A stretch of 64,000 nucleotides of DNA from NCBI RefSeq assembly GCF_019186805.1, contig NZ_CP066783.1, forward strand, positions 1,749,501 to 1,813,500, read 5' to 3'. Source of the stretch: Comamonas fluminis. Lineage in GTDB: Bacteria; Pseudomonadota; Gammaproteobacteria; Burkholderiales; Burkholderiaceae_C. Below the pieces are notes generated by a model. The model did not search any database. It had not been told where the DNA came from and worked only from the letters and a program-made list of their open reading frames with translations. Numbering within the stretch: position 1 is the stretch's first letter; every line of letters starts with the position of its first letter. Of this stretch, positions 26,551-35,740 are shown in pieces. Both the position numbers and the translations under genes were made by a program.

Positions 26551-27672
26551 TTAGCTTTTTTCGGCGACAAAAGCTTGAAGCTGCTCAATGAGCCCGGTTT
26601 GAGCGCTCAATCTGGCACGGGCTGCGCGTATGCATTCCCCCCAGTCATGCAACATTTCGGGACTCAATAAAGGCAATGTTTCTGGCGCGGTCATGCCGTT
26701 CCAAGCGTGATGAAAGCGCCTGAGGCTGTCTGGTGCATCCAGCCAGTTCAGAAACGCATTGAGTTTGTCGTGATGGGCGTTGTCATGCTGAGGGTAGATA
26801 TGCCAGACCAGGGGCTGGCCCGCCCAGAGCGCGCGCACCAGCGAGTCCTCGCCGCGCACCAGATTCAGATCGCAGGCCCACAGCATTTCGTCAAACTGAG
26901 GCTGGGGGCAGGGCTGCAGATATTGCGCGGCCAGCTGTGCGGCTTGCGGCAGGGCCTGCATGGAGGCCGTGGCACGGCCGGGGGTGACGAGCAGGCGGGG
27001 CTTCAGCGTTGTGGTGGCTATGAGCTGATCGAGCAACTGAGGCAGGGCGGCCGGCTCATAGCAGAACAGCGAGATAGCGCATTCATGAGGTTGCACGCCG
27101 TGGCTGCTGCGCCACTGAGGGCGCGTTTGCACAAAGTCTTGCTGACGCTGACCCAGATTCTTTTCCCGTACCAGAGCGCCAGTGGCGCTGGTAAAGCCCG
27201 GATAGAAGAACCAGCGGGTCAGCCCTGCGGCGGGGCCGCTCATGATGCGCGATGGCAGGCGGTGGCAGCGCTCCACATAGTCTTCGGCAGACAGGTATTC
27301 CAGATTGAGCCAGACCGGGGGCTTGTTTTGCGTGGCTTTGCGCGCAATGGCGGCTACAAAATGCGGCGGAATCTCGCAGCCAAAGGCCTCGACGACCACA
27401 TCGCCAATCTGTGCAGGCACATCGCTGGCCTGTGCGGGCCAGGTGTGCACACTCAGTCCCTGCGGCCAGGGCTGTTGCGCCATCCATTGCAGGGCGCTGG
27501 CGTCATCCATCCACAAACGCACGGTCTGGCCGCAAGCCACGAGCTCGGCAGCGGTACGCCAGCACACGCCCACGTCACCAAAGTTATCAATGACCTGGCA
27601 AAAAATATCCCAGTTCAGCGGTGGGTGTGCTGTGGTCTGGGGGCTGTCTGGCAGCGGCAAAAAGTCCAGCAT
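26551..27672 (-). CDS. earP: EF-P arginine rhamnosyltransferase EarP
   Basis: 373 residues from ATG 27672; a longer frame to 27747 would overlap the lysR 3' end. The N-terminal family signature 'WDIFCQVIDNFGDVGVCWR' and C-terminal 'RGEDSLVRALWAGQPLVWHIYP' (nucleotide-sugar site) fit. It transfers rhamnose from dTDP-beta-L-rhamnose to EF-P Arg32. Next to efp. Confidence 0.94.
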   Translation of the reverse strand: MLDFLPLPDSPQTTAHPPLNWDIFCQVIDNFGDVGVCWRTAAELVACGQTVRLWMDDASALQWMAQQPWPQGLSVHTWPAQASDVPAQIGDVVVEAFGCEIPPHFVAAIARKATQNKPPVWLNLEYLSAEDYVERCHRLPSRIMSGPAAGLTRWFFYPGFTSATGALVREKNLGQRQQDFVQTRPQWRSSHGVQPHECAISLFCYEPAALPQLLDQLIATTTLKPRLLVTPGRATASMQALPQAAQLAAQYLQPCPQPQFDEMLWACDLNLVRGEDSLVRALWAGQPLVWHIYPQHDNAHHDKLNAFLNWLDAPDSLRRFHHAWNGMTAPETLPLLSPEMLHDWGECIRAARARLSAQTGLIEQLQAFVAEKS

Positions 27673-27676
27673 GGGT

Positions 27677-28591
27677 TCAGTCTTGAGGGAGTTCGGCGGG
27701 CAGGCACAGGTGCTCTGCCAGCAATTGGGCCACGGGCGAGAGCGCATCTTGCGAGCGCACGCACAGCATCAGCTGGCGCTCGGCCCAGGGCTCATCCAGC
27801 CGTATGCAATGCAGGGGCAGCGCGCCCATGTAAATGCGGGCGCTGCCTTCGGGAAGAATGCCAATGCCTAGACCCGAGGCAACCATCAGGCATAGCGCGT
27901 CATAGCCCGTCACTTTCATGCGCAGACGTGGCTGCAAGCCCTGGTCGGCAGCGGAGCGGGTGATGAGGTGGTTGAGTGCGCTGTCTGCGTGCATGCCAAT
28001 CAGGTCATGCGCAACGACTTGCTCCAGCCTCAGGCTGTGCTTGCGCGCCAGCGGGTGCGCTTGCGGCACAACCACGGCCAGCCGGTCACGCCGGTAGGGG
28101 CGCAGACTGACCCGGCTGCCATAGCTGCCGCGGTTGAGCAGGCCGATGTCGGCTTCGTTGTCGGCCACGGCGCGGGCAATATCGGTGCTGACGCGCTCCT
28201 GCAGCCGCACATCCACCAGTGGGTGCTGGCTCATAAAGCTTTGCAGCTGCGCGGGCAGAAACTGCGTGATGCTGGAAATATTGGCCATCACGCGCACATG
28301 GCCGCGCAGGCCTTGCGTGCCGCCCTGTGCGTAGTCCCGCATCTGCGTGGCGATGCCGTCCATTTCATTGAGCACACCCCGAGCCATGTTCAGCAGCGCA
28401 AAGGCGGCGGCCGTGGGCGTGCTGCCGCGGTTGCTGCGGGTGAATAGCTCCACCTGCAGCTGATCTTCCAGCTCCGCCAGACGGCGGCTGGCGGCAGAGG
28501 GCGCAATGTGTTCGCGCGCGGCTGCGCGGGCGATGGCGTTTTCTTCCATCACGGCCACAAACAGGCGCAGGGTGATCGGGTCCAGCTTCAT
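27677..28591 (-). CDS. LysR-family transcriptional regulator
   Basis: 304 residues. N-terminal winged helix (1-60; 'AIARAAAREHIAPSAASRRLAELEDQLQVELF', core 'IAPSAASRRLAELEDQL') and a substrate-binding effector domain. Divergent from the CoA-transferase operon at 28746, its likely target. Confidence 0.93.
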   Translation of the reverse strand: MKLDPITLRLFVAVMEENAIARAAAREHIAPSAASRRLAELEDQLQVELFTRSNRGSTPTAAAFALLNMARGVLNEMDGIATQMRDYAQGGTQGLRGHVRVMANISSITQFLPAQLQSFMSQHPLVDVRLQERVSTDIARAVADNEADIGLLNRGSYGSRVSLRPYRRDRLAVVVPQAHPLARKHSLRLEQVVAHDLIGMHADSALNHLITRSAADQGLQPRLRMKVTGYDALCLMVASGLGIGILPEGSARIYMGALPLHCIRLDEPWAERQLMLCVRSQDALSPVAQLLAEHLCLPAELPQD

Positions 28592-28745
28592 GAGGCCGTA
28601 ATTATCCGCCCGGCTATGCCCAAATGCGATGGCAGCTTCGCATTTCAGCGTTATGACGCGGCAGGCTTACAAGGCAAGATGGCTTAAACGCCGCTTTGCA
28701 CCCCATGAGTCAACGCAAAGCGGCACAGCCAAAAGAGACAACGTC

Positions 28746-29975
28746 ATGACGATGAATATCAAAGACCCCGCCACACAAACGACCACGCCGCGCGCGCTGG
28801 AGGGCGTGAAAGTGGTGGAAATGGGCCAGCTGATTGCGGGCCCCTTCTGCGGCAAGACTCTGGGCGAGTTTGGTGCCGATGTCATCAAAATCGAAGCGCC
28901 GGGCACTGGCGACCCATTGCGCAACTGGCGCTTGATTAAAGAGGGTACTTCCGTCTGGTGGCAGGTCCAGTCACGCAACAAGCGATCGGTAGCCCTCGAT
29001 TTGCGTCAGAAAGAAGCCCAGGATGTGGCGCGCCAACTGATCGCCGAGGCCGATGTGCTGGTCGAGAACTTTAGACCCGGCACGCTGGAGGGCTGGGGCA
29101 TGTCGCCCGAAGAGTTGCACGCCATCAACCCCGGGCTGGCGATTTTGCGCATCTCGGGTTACGGCCAGACAGGCCCTTACCGTGACCTTCCCGGTTTTGG
29201 TGTGATTGGCGAAGCCATGGGCGGCCTGCGCCACCTGACGGCTGAACCGGGGCGTGTGCCGGTACGCGTGGGTGTCTCGATTGGTGACACGCTGGCGGCG
29301 CTGCATGGCGTGATCGGCGTGATGATGGCGCTGTACCACCGCAAAGTGAATGGCGGCCCCGGCCAGGTGATTGATGTGGCCCTGCATGAGGCCGTGTTCA
29401 ACATTATGGAAAGCCTGATTCCCGAATACAGCGCCTTTGGCGCCGTGCGTGAGGCCGCAGGCAGTGCGCTGCCGGGCATTGCGCCGTCCAACGCCTACCC
29501 CTGCCAAGACGGCTGGGTGCTGGTGGCGGGCAATGGTGATTCCATCTTCAAGCGATTGATGGCCGCGATTGGCCGCCAGGATTTGGCTGATGCCCCAGAT
29601 CTGGCCGATAACGCTGGCCGTGTAAAGCGTGTGGCCGAAATCGATGCAGCCATTGGTGCATGGACGGGTGTGCGCAGTGTGCAGGCCGTGATGGATGAAC
29701 TGGGTGCGGCACGCGTGCCCGCAGGCAAGGTCTATACCGCCAAGGACATTGCCGAGGACCCGCATTACCGTGCCCGCGAGATGATTCTGACCCAGCGCAC
29801 GCGTGATGGTTTTGAGGTGGAAGTGCCTGGCGTGGTGCCCAAGCTGTCGCTGACGCCAGGCACTGTGCGCAGCAGCGCCCCCCACGTGGGCGACGACACC
29901 GATGCTGTGCTGGCCGAAATTGGCCTGAGTGCCGAGCAGATCGCCCAGCTGCGCGAGAAGGGCATCGTGCAATGA
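28746..29975 (+). CDS. Family III CoA-transferase (CaiB/BaiF type)
   Basis: 409 residues from ATG 28746, which has an AAAGAGA ribosome site. Hallmarks are 'VVEMGQLIAGPFCGKTLGEFGADVIKIE' (core 'LIAGPFCGKTLGEFGADV'), 'NKRSVALDLR' with the catalytic Asp expected downstream in 'ADVLVENFRPGTLEGWG', and 'SGYGQTGPY'. It moves CoA between organic acids. The HMG-CoA lyase gene overlaps its stop, so a pathway forming and cleaving a 3-hydroxy-3-methylglutaryl-CoA-like thioester is likely (inference). Confidence 0.93.
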   Translation: MTMNIKDPATQTTTPRALEGVKVVEMGQLIAGPFCGKTLGEFGADVIKIEAPGTGDPLRNWRLIKEGTSVWWQVQSRNKRSVALDLRQKEAQDVARQLIAEADVLVENFRPGTLEGWGMSPEELHAINPGLAILRISGYGQTGPYRDLPGFGVIGEAMGGLRHLTAEPGRVPVRVGVSIGDTLAALHGVIGVMMALYHRKVNGGPGQVIDVALHEAVFNIMESLIPEYSAFGAVREAAGSALPGIAPSNAYPCQDGWVLVAGNGDSIFKRLMAAIGRQDLADAPDLADNAGRVKRVAEIDAAIGAWTGVRSVQAVMDELGAARVPAGKVYTAKDIAEDPHYRAREMILTQRTRDGFEVEVPGVVPKLSLTPGTVRSSAPHVGDDTDAVLAEIGLSAEQIAQLREKGIVQ

Positions 29976-30952
29976 ACACGCTGAATATCTGGAACGGCGC
30001 GGGCCGCCGCATCTATATCAACGAAGTTGGCACACGCGACGGTCTGCAGATGGAGGCCGCCTTTGTGCCCACCGAAGACAAGATTGCGCTGGTCAATGCG
30101 CTGTCTGAAGCAGGCCTGTCCAAGATCGAAGTGACGGCCTTTGTCTCGCCCAAGGCCATTCCAGCCCTGCGTGATGGTGAGATCGTGATGCGCGAAATCA
30201 CACGCCGCCCCGGCACCATCTACACGGCCCTGGTGCCCAATGTGCGGGGCGCGGAGCGTGCGATTGATGCGCACACCGATGAGCTGAATCTGGTCATGTC
30301 GGTCAGCGAGACGCACAACCTCTGCAATCTGCGCATGCAGCGCAGCCAGTCGTTTGAGGCGCTCAAGCAGGTGATTGCCACGGCGCAGCAGGCGCAGACG
30401 CCGGTCAATGTGTCGCTGTCCTGCTGCTTTGGTTGCCCTATGGAGGGTGATGTGCCGCAGGCTGAGGTACTGGACTGGGTGCAGCGTTTTGCCGATCTGG
30501 GCGTGCAGGGCATCACGCTGTGCGACACCACGGGCATGGCCTACCCAACGCAGGTGCATGCCATGGTTGCAGCCTTCAAGGCACGCTGGCCGCAGCTGGG
30601 TGTAACGCTGCATTTTCACAATACGCGCGGCATGGCGCTGGCCAATGTGCTGGCTTCCATTGATGCCGGGGCTGATCGCTTTGATGCCTCTATTGGCGGT
30701 CTGGGCGGCTGCCCCTATGCGCCCGGAGCTTCGGGCAATGCCTGCACCGAAGAAATCGTGCACGCGCTGCAGCTCATGGGCTACGACACCGGCACCGACC
30801 TGGCCCAGATTGTGGCCGCGGCACGTGCGCTGCCTGCGCTGATTGGGCATGAAACGCCCAGCCAGATCGTCAAGGCCGGTACGCGCTGGGAGTTGCACCA
30901 GCCGCCTGCGGATTTTGCAGAGATCAAGGCACGGGCTCTGGCCAAAGCCTGA
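29972..30952 (+). CDS. Hydroxymethylglutaryl-CoA lyase family protein
   Basis: 326 residues. TIM-barrel HMGL pattern: 'EVGTRDGLQMEAAFVPTEDKI', 'KIEVTAFVSPKAIP', metal His in 'LHFHNTRGMALANVL', and the active-site Cys loop 'GGLGGCPYAPGASGN'. Cleaves HMG-CoA or a close analogue to acetyl-CoA (or pyruvate) plus a keto acid. Overlaps the CoA-transferase stop by 4 bp. Confidence 0.93.
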   Translation: MNTLNIWNGAGRRIYINEVGTRDGLQMEAAFVPTEDKIALVNALSEAGLSKIEVTAFVSPKAIPALRDGEIVMREITRRPGTIYTALVPNVRGAERAIDAHTDELNLVMSVSETHNLCNLRMQRSQSFEALKQVIATAQQAQTPVNVSLSCCFGCPMEGDVPQAEVLDWVQRFADLGVQGITLCDTTGMAYPTQVHAMVAAFKARWPQLGVTLHFHNTRGMALANVLASIDAGADRFDASIGGLGGCPYAPGASGNACTEEIVHALQLMGYDTGTDLAQIVAAARALPALIGHETPSQIVKAGTRWELHQPPADFAEIKARALAKA

Positions 30953-31032
30953 GCCCGTTTTTGAGAGCCACTGCACCAGCATCTTCGGGGGAAGGGGCTG
31001 GCGCAGAACAACATTCCCACAAGGAGACAAAC

Positions 31033-32019
31033 ATGACTGTTCAACGTCAACGCATTCACCTGCTGCTGGCCACTACGGCAGCGGCCTTCGGCTTTGCCTG
31101 TGGCCCGGTGGCTGCGCAAGGCAGCTACCCCAATAAAACTGTGCTAATGATCGTGCCTGCCGCCGCTGGCGGCACCACCGATCTGGCAGGGCGCATGGCC
31201 GCGCAGGCTCTTGCGCCGGTAATGGGGCAGTCCGTGGTGGTCGAGAACAAGGGTGGTGGCAATGGCGCCATTGCCGCCAATCTGGTCAAGCGTGCTGATG
31301 CCGATGGTTACACACTGCTGATGCAGTACTCGGGCTACCACGTCATCTCGCCCCACCTGACCAAGGCCAAGAGCTGGGAGCAAAGCGACTTTGCGCCGGT
31401 GGCCAATGTGCTGTCAGCCCCGCAGATCATCGTGGTGCGCGCTGAATTGCCTGTGAAGACCATGGCTGAACTGGTGGCCTATGCCAAGGCCCACCCTGGC
31501 AAGCTGAACTACGCATCTTCGGGCAATGGCTCGCTGCAGCATGTGACGGGTGCCATGCTGGAGCAGCAGGCCGGCGTGAAGATGGTGCACGTGCCCTACA
31601 AGGGCACAGGCCCAGCGCTGCAGGACTTGCTGGGCGGCCAGGTGGATTTGACCTTTGGCACCGCGCCGCCCTTCATGCCCCATGTGCAAAGCGGCAAGCT
31701 GCGCGTGCTGGCTGTTACAGGCAAGCAGCGCCTGCCCAGTCTGCCCAATGTGCCCACCACGGCTGAAGCGGGCTACCCCGGCGTGAACGCTACTTCCTGG
31801 TTTGCCGTGTTCGCGCCCAAGGCCACGTCGCAGCCTGTGATTGACAAGCTGACTGCCGATATCAAAAAGGTGGTCGAAGACCCTGCCTTCAAGAAAAAAG
31901 CCGAAGAGCAGGGTGCTGCGGCCGACTATATGAACCCGCAGCAACTGGGCGCCATGGTCAAGACCGAATACGCCAACTGGGCCCAGGTGGTGAAGTCCTC
32001 CAAGATCGAAGCCGAGTAA
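31033..32019 (+). CDS. Bug/TctC-family periplasmic solute-binding protein
   Basis: 328 residues. Signal peptide to about residue 29 ('FACGPVAAQG'), then the tctC fold with 'VPAAAGGTTDLAGRMAAQ', 'VENKGGGNGAIA' and 'HVPYKGTGPALQDLLGGQVD'. GGAG ribosome site. Probably captures the carboxylic acid metabolised by the two enzymes upstream. Confidence 0.93.
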   Translation: MTVQRQRIHLLLATTAAAFGFACGPVAAQGSYPNKTVLMIVPAAAGGTTDLAGRMAAQALAPVMGQSVVVENKGGGNGAIAANLVKRADADGYTLLMQYSGYHVISPHLTKAKSWEQSDFAPVANVLSAPQIIVVRAELPVKTMAELVAYAKAHPGKLNYASSGNGSLQHVTGAMLEQQAGVKMVHVPYKGTGPALQDLLGGQVDLTFGTAPPFMPHVQSGKLRVLAVTGKQRLPSLPNVPTTAEAGYPGVNATSWFAVFAPKATSQPVIDKLTADIKKVVEDPAFKKKAEEQGAAADYMNPQQLGAMVKTEYANWAQVVKSSKIEAE

Positions 32020-32049
32020 TTTGAGCCGGGGCTGGTTACTATAAAAATA

Positions 32050-32134
32050 AGAGCTGGTAGCGTCTGTTTTGTATGGACATCAGATGAAAATTGATCTGAA
32101 TTCCATTGAATCATTGCGCTATCAGCTCTTTTTA
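32050..32134 (+). terminator. Repeat-built terminator after the Bug gene
   Basis: AGAGCTGGTAGCG (32050-32062) pairs with CGCTATCAGCTCT (32117-32129) with one mismatch and is followed by T5. Both arms belong to the dispersed repeat family, so here the repeat itself forms the terminator. Confidence 0.65.
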
Positions 32135-32233
32135 TAGAAGTGGCTCAATCGCTGGGCTCAGTTGCTTGGGCGGGTTCAAGGGCTTGGCAACACCTGCTGC
32201 CAGGCAGGCCCGCATGCGCTGACAATAGCGTTC

Positions 32234-34186
32234 ATGTCTTCCACGCACTCCGCTGAACTGCTGGCCCAAGTGGCTGCGCTGCCGCCGCTGCCCGGTGTTT
32301 ATCGCTATTTCGACGCTGCAGGCACTTTGCTCTACGTGGGCAAGGCCATCAACCTCAAGCGCCGCGTCTCCAGCTATTTTCAGAAAGACCATGGCGGCAC
32401 GCGCATAGGCCACATGGTCAGCAAGATTGTGCGTCTGGAGACTACGGTGGTGCGCTCCGAGGCGGAGGCGCTGCTGCTGGAAAACAACCTCATCAAGACG
32501 CTGCACCCCAAGTACAACATCTTGTTCAGGGATGACAAAAGCTACCCCTATCTGAAGATTACCGGAGTGGCCCACAGGGATGGCAAGGAGGGCGAGCCTG
32601 CGTTCCAAGAGTTCCCGCGCATTGCCTACTACCGTGGCGCGGTGGATAAAAAGCACCGCTACTTTGGCCCGTACCCCAGTGCCTGGGCGGTCAAGGAAAG
32701 TATTCAGTTGCTGCAAAAAGTCTTTCGCCTGCGCACCTGTGAAGACACGGTTTTTGCCAATCGCTCGCGCCCCTGTCTGCTCTATCAGATCAAGCGCTGC
32801 ACCGGCCCCTGCGTGGACATGATCTCGCCAGAAGCCTATGCGCTGGATGTGCGCAATGCCGAAGCCATGTTGCGCGGTGAAACCAGTGAGCTGCTGCAGC
32901 AACTGGAGACGCGCATGATGGCGTATTCTGAAAAGCTCGAATTCGAGCAGGCTGCCGAAGTGCGCAATCAGCTCACGGCCCTGTCACGCGTGCTGCACCA
33001 GCAGGCCATCGAAACCACGGACGACAAGGATGTCGATATCCTGGCCGTCAAGGTGCATGGCGGGCGTGCCTGCGTCAACCTGGCCATGGTGCGCGGCGGG
33101 CGGCATTTGGGTGACAGGCCTTACTTTCCGGCGAATCTGGGCGATGCAAGCTCTGTGTATTCCAGCGAGGAAGAGGTGGATGCAGCGGCAGTCGCCAAGC
33201 CGGTGGAAGAGCAGGTGCTGGAAGCCTTTGTCGCCCAGCACTATGTGGGCGTGGCTGTGCCGCCCACGCTGATCGTCAGCCATGCCGTCGATAAAAAGCT
33301 GGTGGCGTTGCTGACCGAGCAAAGCGGTCTGCGCATTACCGTGGTGCAGCAGCCGCGTGAACAGCGCCGCATCTGGCTGGAGATGGCGCAAAAGAACGCC
33401 GATATTCAGCTGGCGCGCTTGCTGGCCGAGGAAGGCTCTCAGCAGGCGCGCACGCGCGCACTGGCCGAGGCGCTGGACTTGCCTGTCGATAACCTGGATG
33501 AGCTGAGCATTGAGTGCTTTGACATCTCGCACACCAGCGGAGAGAACACCAAGGCGTCCTGCGTCGTCTTTCATCATCACAAGATGCAAAGCAGCGATTA
33601 CCGCCGCTTCAATATCGAAGGCATCACTGGCGGCGACGACTATGCCGCCATGCGCCAAGTCCTCACGCGCCGCTACAAACCCGTGGCCGATGCACAGCGC
33701 GAGGCAGGCGGCGCAGAGCTGACGGGCAAGCAGCCGCGCCTGCCCGATCTGGTGCTGGTCGATGGCGGCAAAGGCCAGGTCAGCATGGCGCGGGAAGTCT
33801 TTACGGAACTGGGTCTCGATCTGTCGCGCATTGTGGGTGTAGAAAAAGGCGAGGGCCGCAAGGTTGGCCTGGAAGAGCTGGTCTTTGCCGATGGGCGCGA
33901 GAAAATCTATCTGGGGCACGACTCCGCTGCCCTCATGCTGGTGGCGCAGATTCGTGATGAGGCCCACCGTTTTGCCATCACCGGCATGCGTGCTGCACGG
34001 GCCAAGGTGCGCACGGGCAGCAGCAGTCTGGAAGAAATACCCGGCGTAGGTCCTAAAAAGCGTGCACGGCTGCTGCAGCGATTTGGCGGCGTGCGCGGCG
34101 TGCAGGATGCCAGTGTTGAAGACCTGATGACGGTGGAAGGCATCTCCGTCACACTGGCTGAAGAAATCTACCGTGCTCTGCACTGA
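32234..34186 (+). CDS. uvrC: Excinuclease ABC subunit C
   Basis: 650 residues from ATG 32234. GIY-YIG nuclease ('[20 protein letters not shown]', about 15-35), '[14 protein letters not shown]' Cys region, UVR motif (about 205-240), RNase-H-like nuclease ('[20 protein letters not shown]'), and helix-hairpin-helix C terminus ('[18 protein letters not shown]'). Makes the dual incision in nucleotide excision repair. Confidence 0.96.
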   Translation: MSSTHSAELLAQVAALPPLPGVYRYFDAAGTLLYVGKAINLKRRVSSYFQKDHGGTRIGHMVSKIVRLETTVVRSEAEALLLENNLIKTLHPKYNILFRDDKSYPYLKITGVAHRDGKEGEPAFQEFPRIAYYRGAVDKKHRYFGPYPSAWAVKESIQLLQKVFRLRTCEDTVFANRSRPCLLYQIKRCTGPCVDMISPEAYALDVRNAEAMLRGETSELLQQLETRMMAYSEKLEFEQAAEVRNQLTALSRVLHQQAIETTDDKDVDILAVKVHGGRACVNLAMVRGGRHLGDRPYFPANLGDASSVYSSEEEVDAAAVAKPVEEQVLEAFVAQHYVGVAVPPTLIVSHAVDKKLVALLTEQSGLRITVVQQPREQRRIWLEMAQKNADIQLARLLAEEGSQQARTRALAEALDLPVDNLDELSIECFDISHTSGENTKASCVVFHHHKMQSSDYRRFNIEGITGGDDYAAMRQVLTRRYKPVADAQREAGGAELTGKQPRLPDLVLVDGGKGQVSMAREVFTELGLDLSRIVGVEKGEGRKVGLEELVFADGREKIYLGHDSAALMLVAQIRDEAHRFAITGMRAARAKVRTGSSSLEEIPGVGPKKRARLLQRFGGVRGVQDASVEDLMTVEGISVTLAEEIYRALH

Positions 34187-34236
34187 AAAGTGAGCGAGAT
34201 CATGAATCCGCACCAGCGCTGCGCGCCCGTGACACA

Positions 34237-34809
34237 ATGACGCCCATGTTCTTCACCATCCCTACTGTGCTGACCCTGACGCGGATTGTAGCAATCCCGC
34301 TCATCGTCGGGGTGTTCTATGCGCCATTGGATCAGCCCACGCGCAATCTTGTCGCAGCCATCATGTTCATGGCCTTTGCCGCGACAGACTGGTTTGACGG
34401 CTACCTGGCACGAAAACTCAATCAGACCTCAGCATTCGGTGCTTTTTTAGACCCGGTTGCCGATAAATTTCTGGTCTGTGCCTCGCTGCTGGTGCTGGTG
34501 CATTTGCAGCGCACCGATGTGTTTGTGGCGCTCATCATCATTGGCCGGGAGATCGCAATCTCGGCGCTGCGCGAATGGATGGCCCAGATCGGTGCCAGCA
34601 AAAGCGTTGCCGTGCACATGATCGGCAAGGCCAAGACGATGGCGCAGATGGTCGCCATTCCCTTCTTGCTCTATGACGGTGTCGTGTTTGGTGTGATTGA
34701 TACAGGCGTCTGGGGCCAGTGGCTGATCTGGATCGCCGCCGTGCTCACTGTCTGGTCGATGGTGTACTACATGCAAAAAGCCTTGCCTGAAATTCGGACG
34801 AGGCTCTGA
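34237..34809 (+). CDS. pgsA: CDP-diacylglycerol-glycerol-3-phosphate 3-phosphatidyltransferase
   Basis: 190 residues, several transmembrane helices. The CDP-alcohol phosphotransferase motif D(x)2DG(x)2AR(x)8G(x)3D(x)3D is complete in 'TDWFDGYLARKLNQTSAFG' followed by 'FLDPVADKF'. Makes phosphatidylglycerophosphate. The uvrC-pgsA order is common in proteobacteria. Confidence 0.95.
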   Translation: MTPMFFTIPTVLTLTRIVAIPLIVGVFYAPLDQPTRNLVAAIMFMAFAATDWFDGYLARKLNQTSAFGAFLDPVADKFLVCASLLVLVHLQRTDVFVALIIIGREIAISALREWMAQIGASKSVAVHMIGKAKTMAQMVAIPFLLYDGVVFGVIDTGVWGQWLIWIAAVLTVWSMVYYMQKALPEIRTRL

Positions 34810-34828
34810 GACAGTCTGAAAAACATCC

Positions 34829-34855
34829 AAAGCGCTTGTTCATCAAGCGCTTTTT
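34829..34855 (+). terminator. Terminator after pgsA
   Basis: 10-bp stem AAAGCGCTTG/CAAGCGCTTT with T-run. Confidence 0.9.
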
Positions 34856-34869
34856 GCTATATTTTGCAT

Positions 34870-35214
34870 AGCAAGTCTCATTGCCAACTGAATTTTGAGG
34901 GCCTTCCATAGGCCGGAGCTCTGGCTAATGGGACTGTCGTTTTTGTCAATCCTTGTCAATCCGTGAAGCCGGTAGCGCACGATCGTTTAAAAAAGCCAAC
35001 GCCAAGCCCTAAACCTGCGTGAAAACCGCATAGAATCTGGCTCTGTCGCTGGGATGCGCAGCGCGAATCGGCACTTGAACGTGCAGGGTTCGGCTCTCGG
35101 AGAAAGACCAGAGCCTGATCACTGACATGGTGCTCGTCGCGACTGGTTTCTGCTTGTGCAAGGTTTGCGTACGTACAGAGACATTCCATTTACATATTTC
35201 TCGAGAGGCATCTT
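34870..35214. other. Gap upstream of the HU gene
   Basis: 345 bp with no supported ORF; must contain the HU promoter and leader. The direct repeat TTGTCAATCC occurs twice near 34945. Confidence 0.5.
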
Positions 35215-35487
35215 GTGAATAAAACCGAACTGATTGAGCACATCGCTAACAACGCCGATATTTCCAAGGCCGCTGCTGCGCGTGCACTGGACTCCACAAT
35301 CGACGCAGTGAAGAAAACACTGAAAAAAGGTGGTACAGTATCGCTTGTTGGTTTTGGCACATTTGCTGTTGGCAAGCGTGCAGCCCGTACTGGTCGTAAC
35401 CCACGTACCGGCGCAACCATCAAGATCAAGGCAGCCAAGGTGCCAAAATTCCGTCCGGGCAAAGCATTGAAAGATGCTCTGAACTGA
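35215..35487 (+). CDS. hupB: DNA-binding protein HU-beta
   Basis: 90 residues, start GTG at 35215. '[20 protein letters not shown]' N terminus, core '[22 protein letters not shown]' arm that wraps DNA, and '[15 protein letters not shown]' tail are typical HU. Ribosome site GAGAGGC precedes the GTG. Confidence 0.95.
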   Translation: MNKTELIEHIANNADISKAAAARALDSTIDAVKKTLKKGGTVSLVGFGTFAVGKRAARTGRNPRTGATIKIKAAKVPKFRPGKALKDALN

Positions 35488-35503
35488 CAAACAGTTTGAA
35501 GTG

Positions 35504-35579
35504 GGGTCCTTAGCTCAGTTGGTAGAGCGGCTCCTTTACACGGAGTAGGTCGGCGGTTCGAGACCGTCAGGACCCACCA
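35504..35579 (+). tRNA. tRNA-Val(TAC), prophage attachment site
   Basis: 76 nt with encoded CCA. Acceptor GGGTCCT/AGGACCC, anticodon loop TTTACAC in stem GCTCC/GGAGT, T loop TTCGAGA. The phage integrase gene starts 162 bp downstream in the same direction, the usual layout for integration into a tRNA 3' end. The expected second copy of the tRNA 3' end (attR) would be beyond the right edge. Confidence 0.96.
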
Positions 35580-35600
35580 CTTAAAGACGAAAGAAATCAA

Positions 35601-35627
35601 GGGCTTAGAGAAATCTAAGCCCTTTTT
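35601..35627 (+). terminator. Terminator after tRNA-Val
   Basis: 9-bp stem GGGCTTAGA/TCTAAGCCC with T5. Confidence 0.88.
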
Positions 35628-35740
35628 CTTTGCCTATCTCACCGGCTCAATTGGCCGTCACAAGCCGCCTTTACCAGCCCAAAATCGTTGCCTACCAGCT
35701 TTGCGCGGATTAGTATGGCGCCTCTTTTTAGGAAGCAGGT

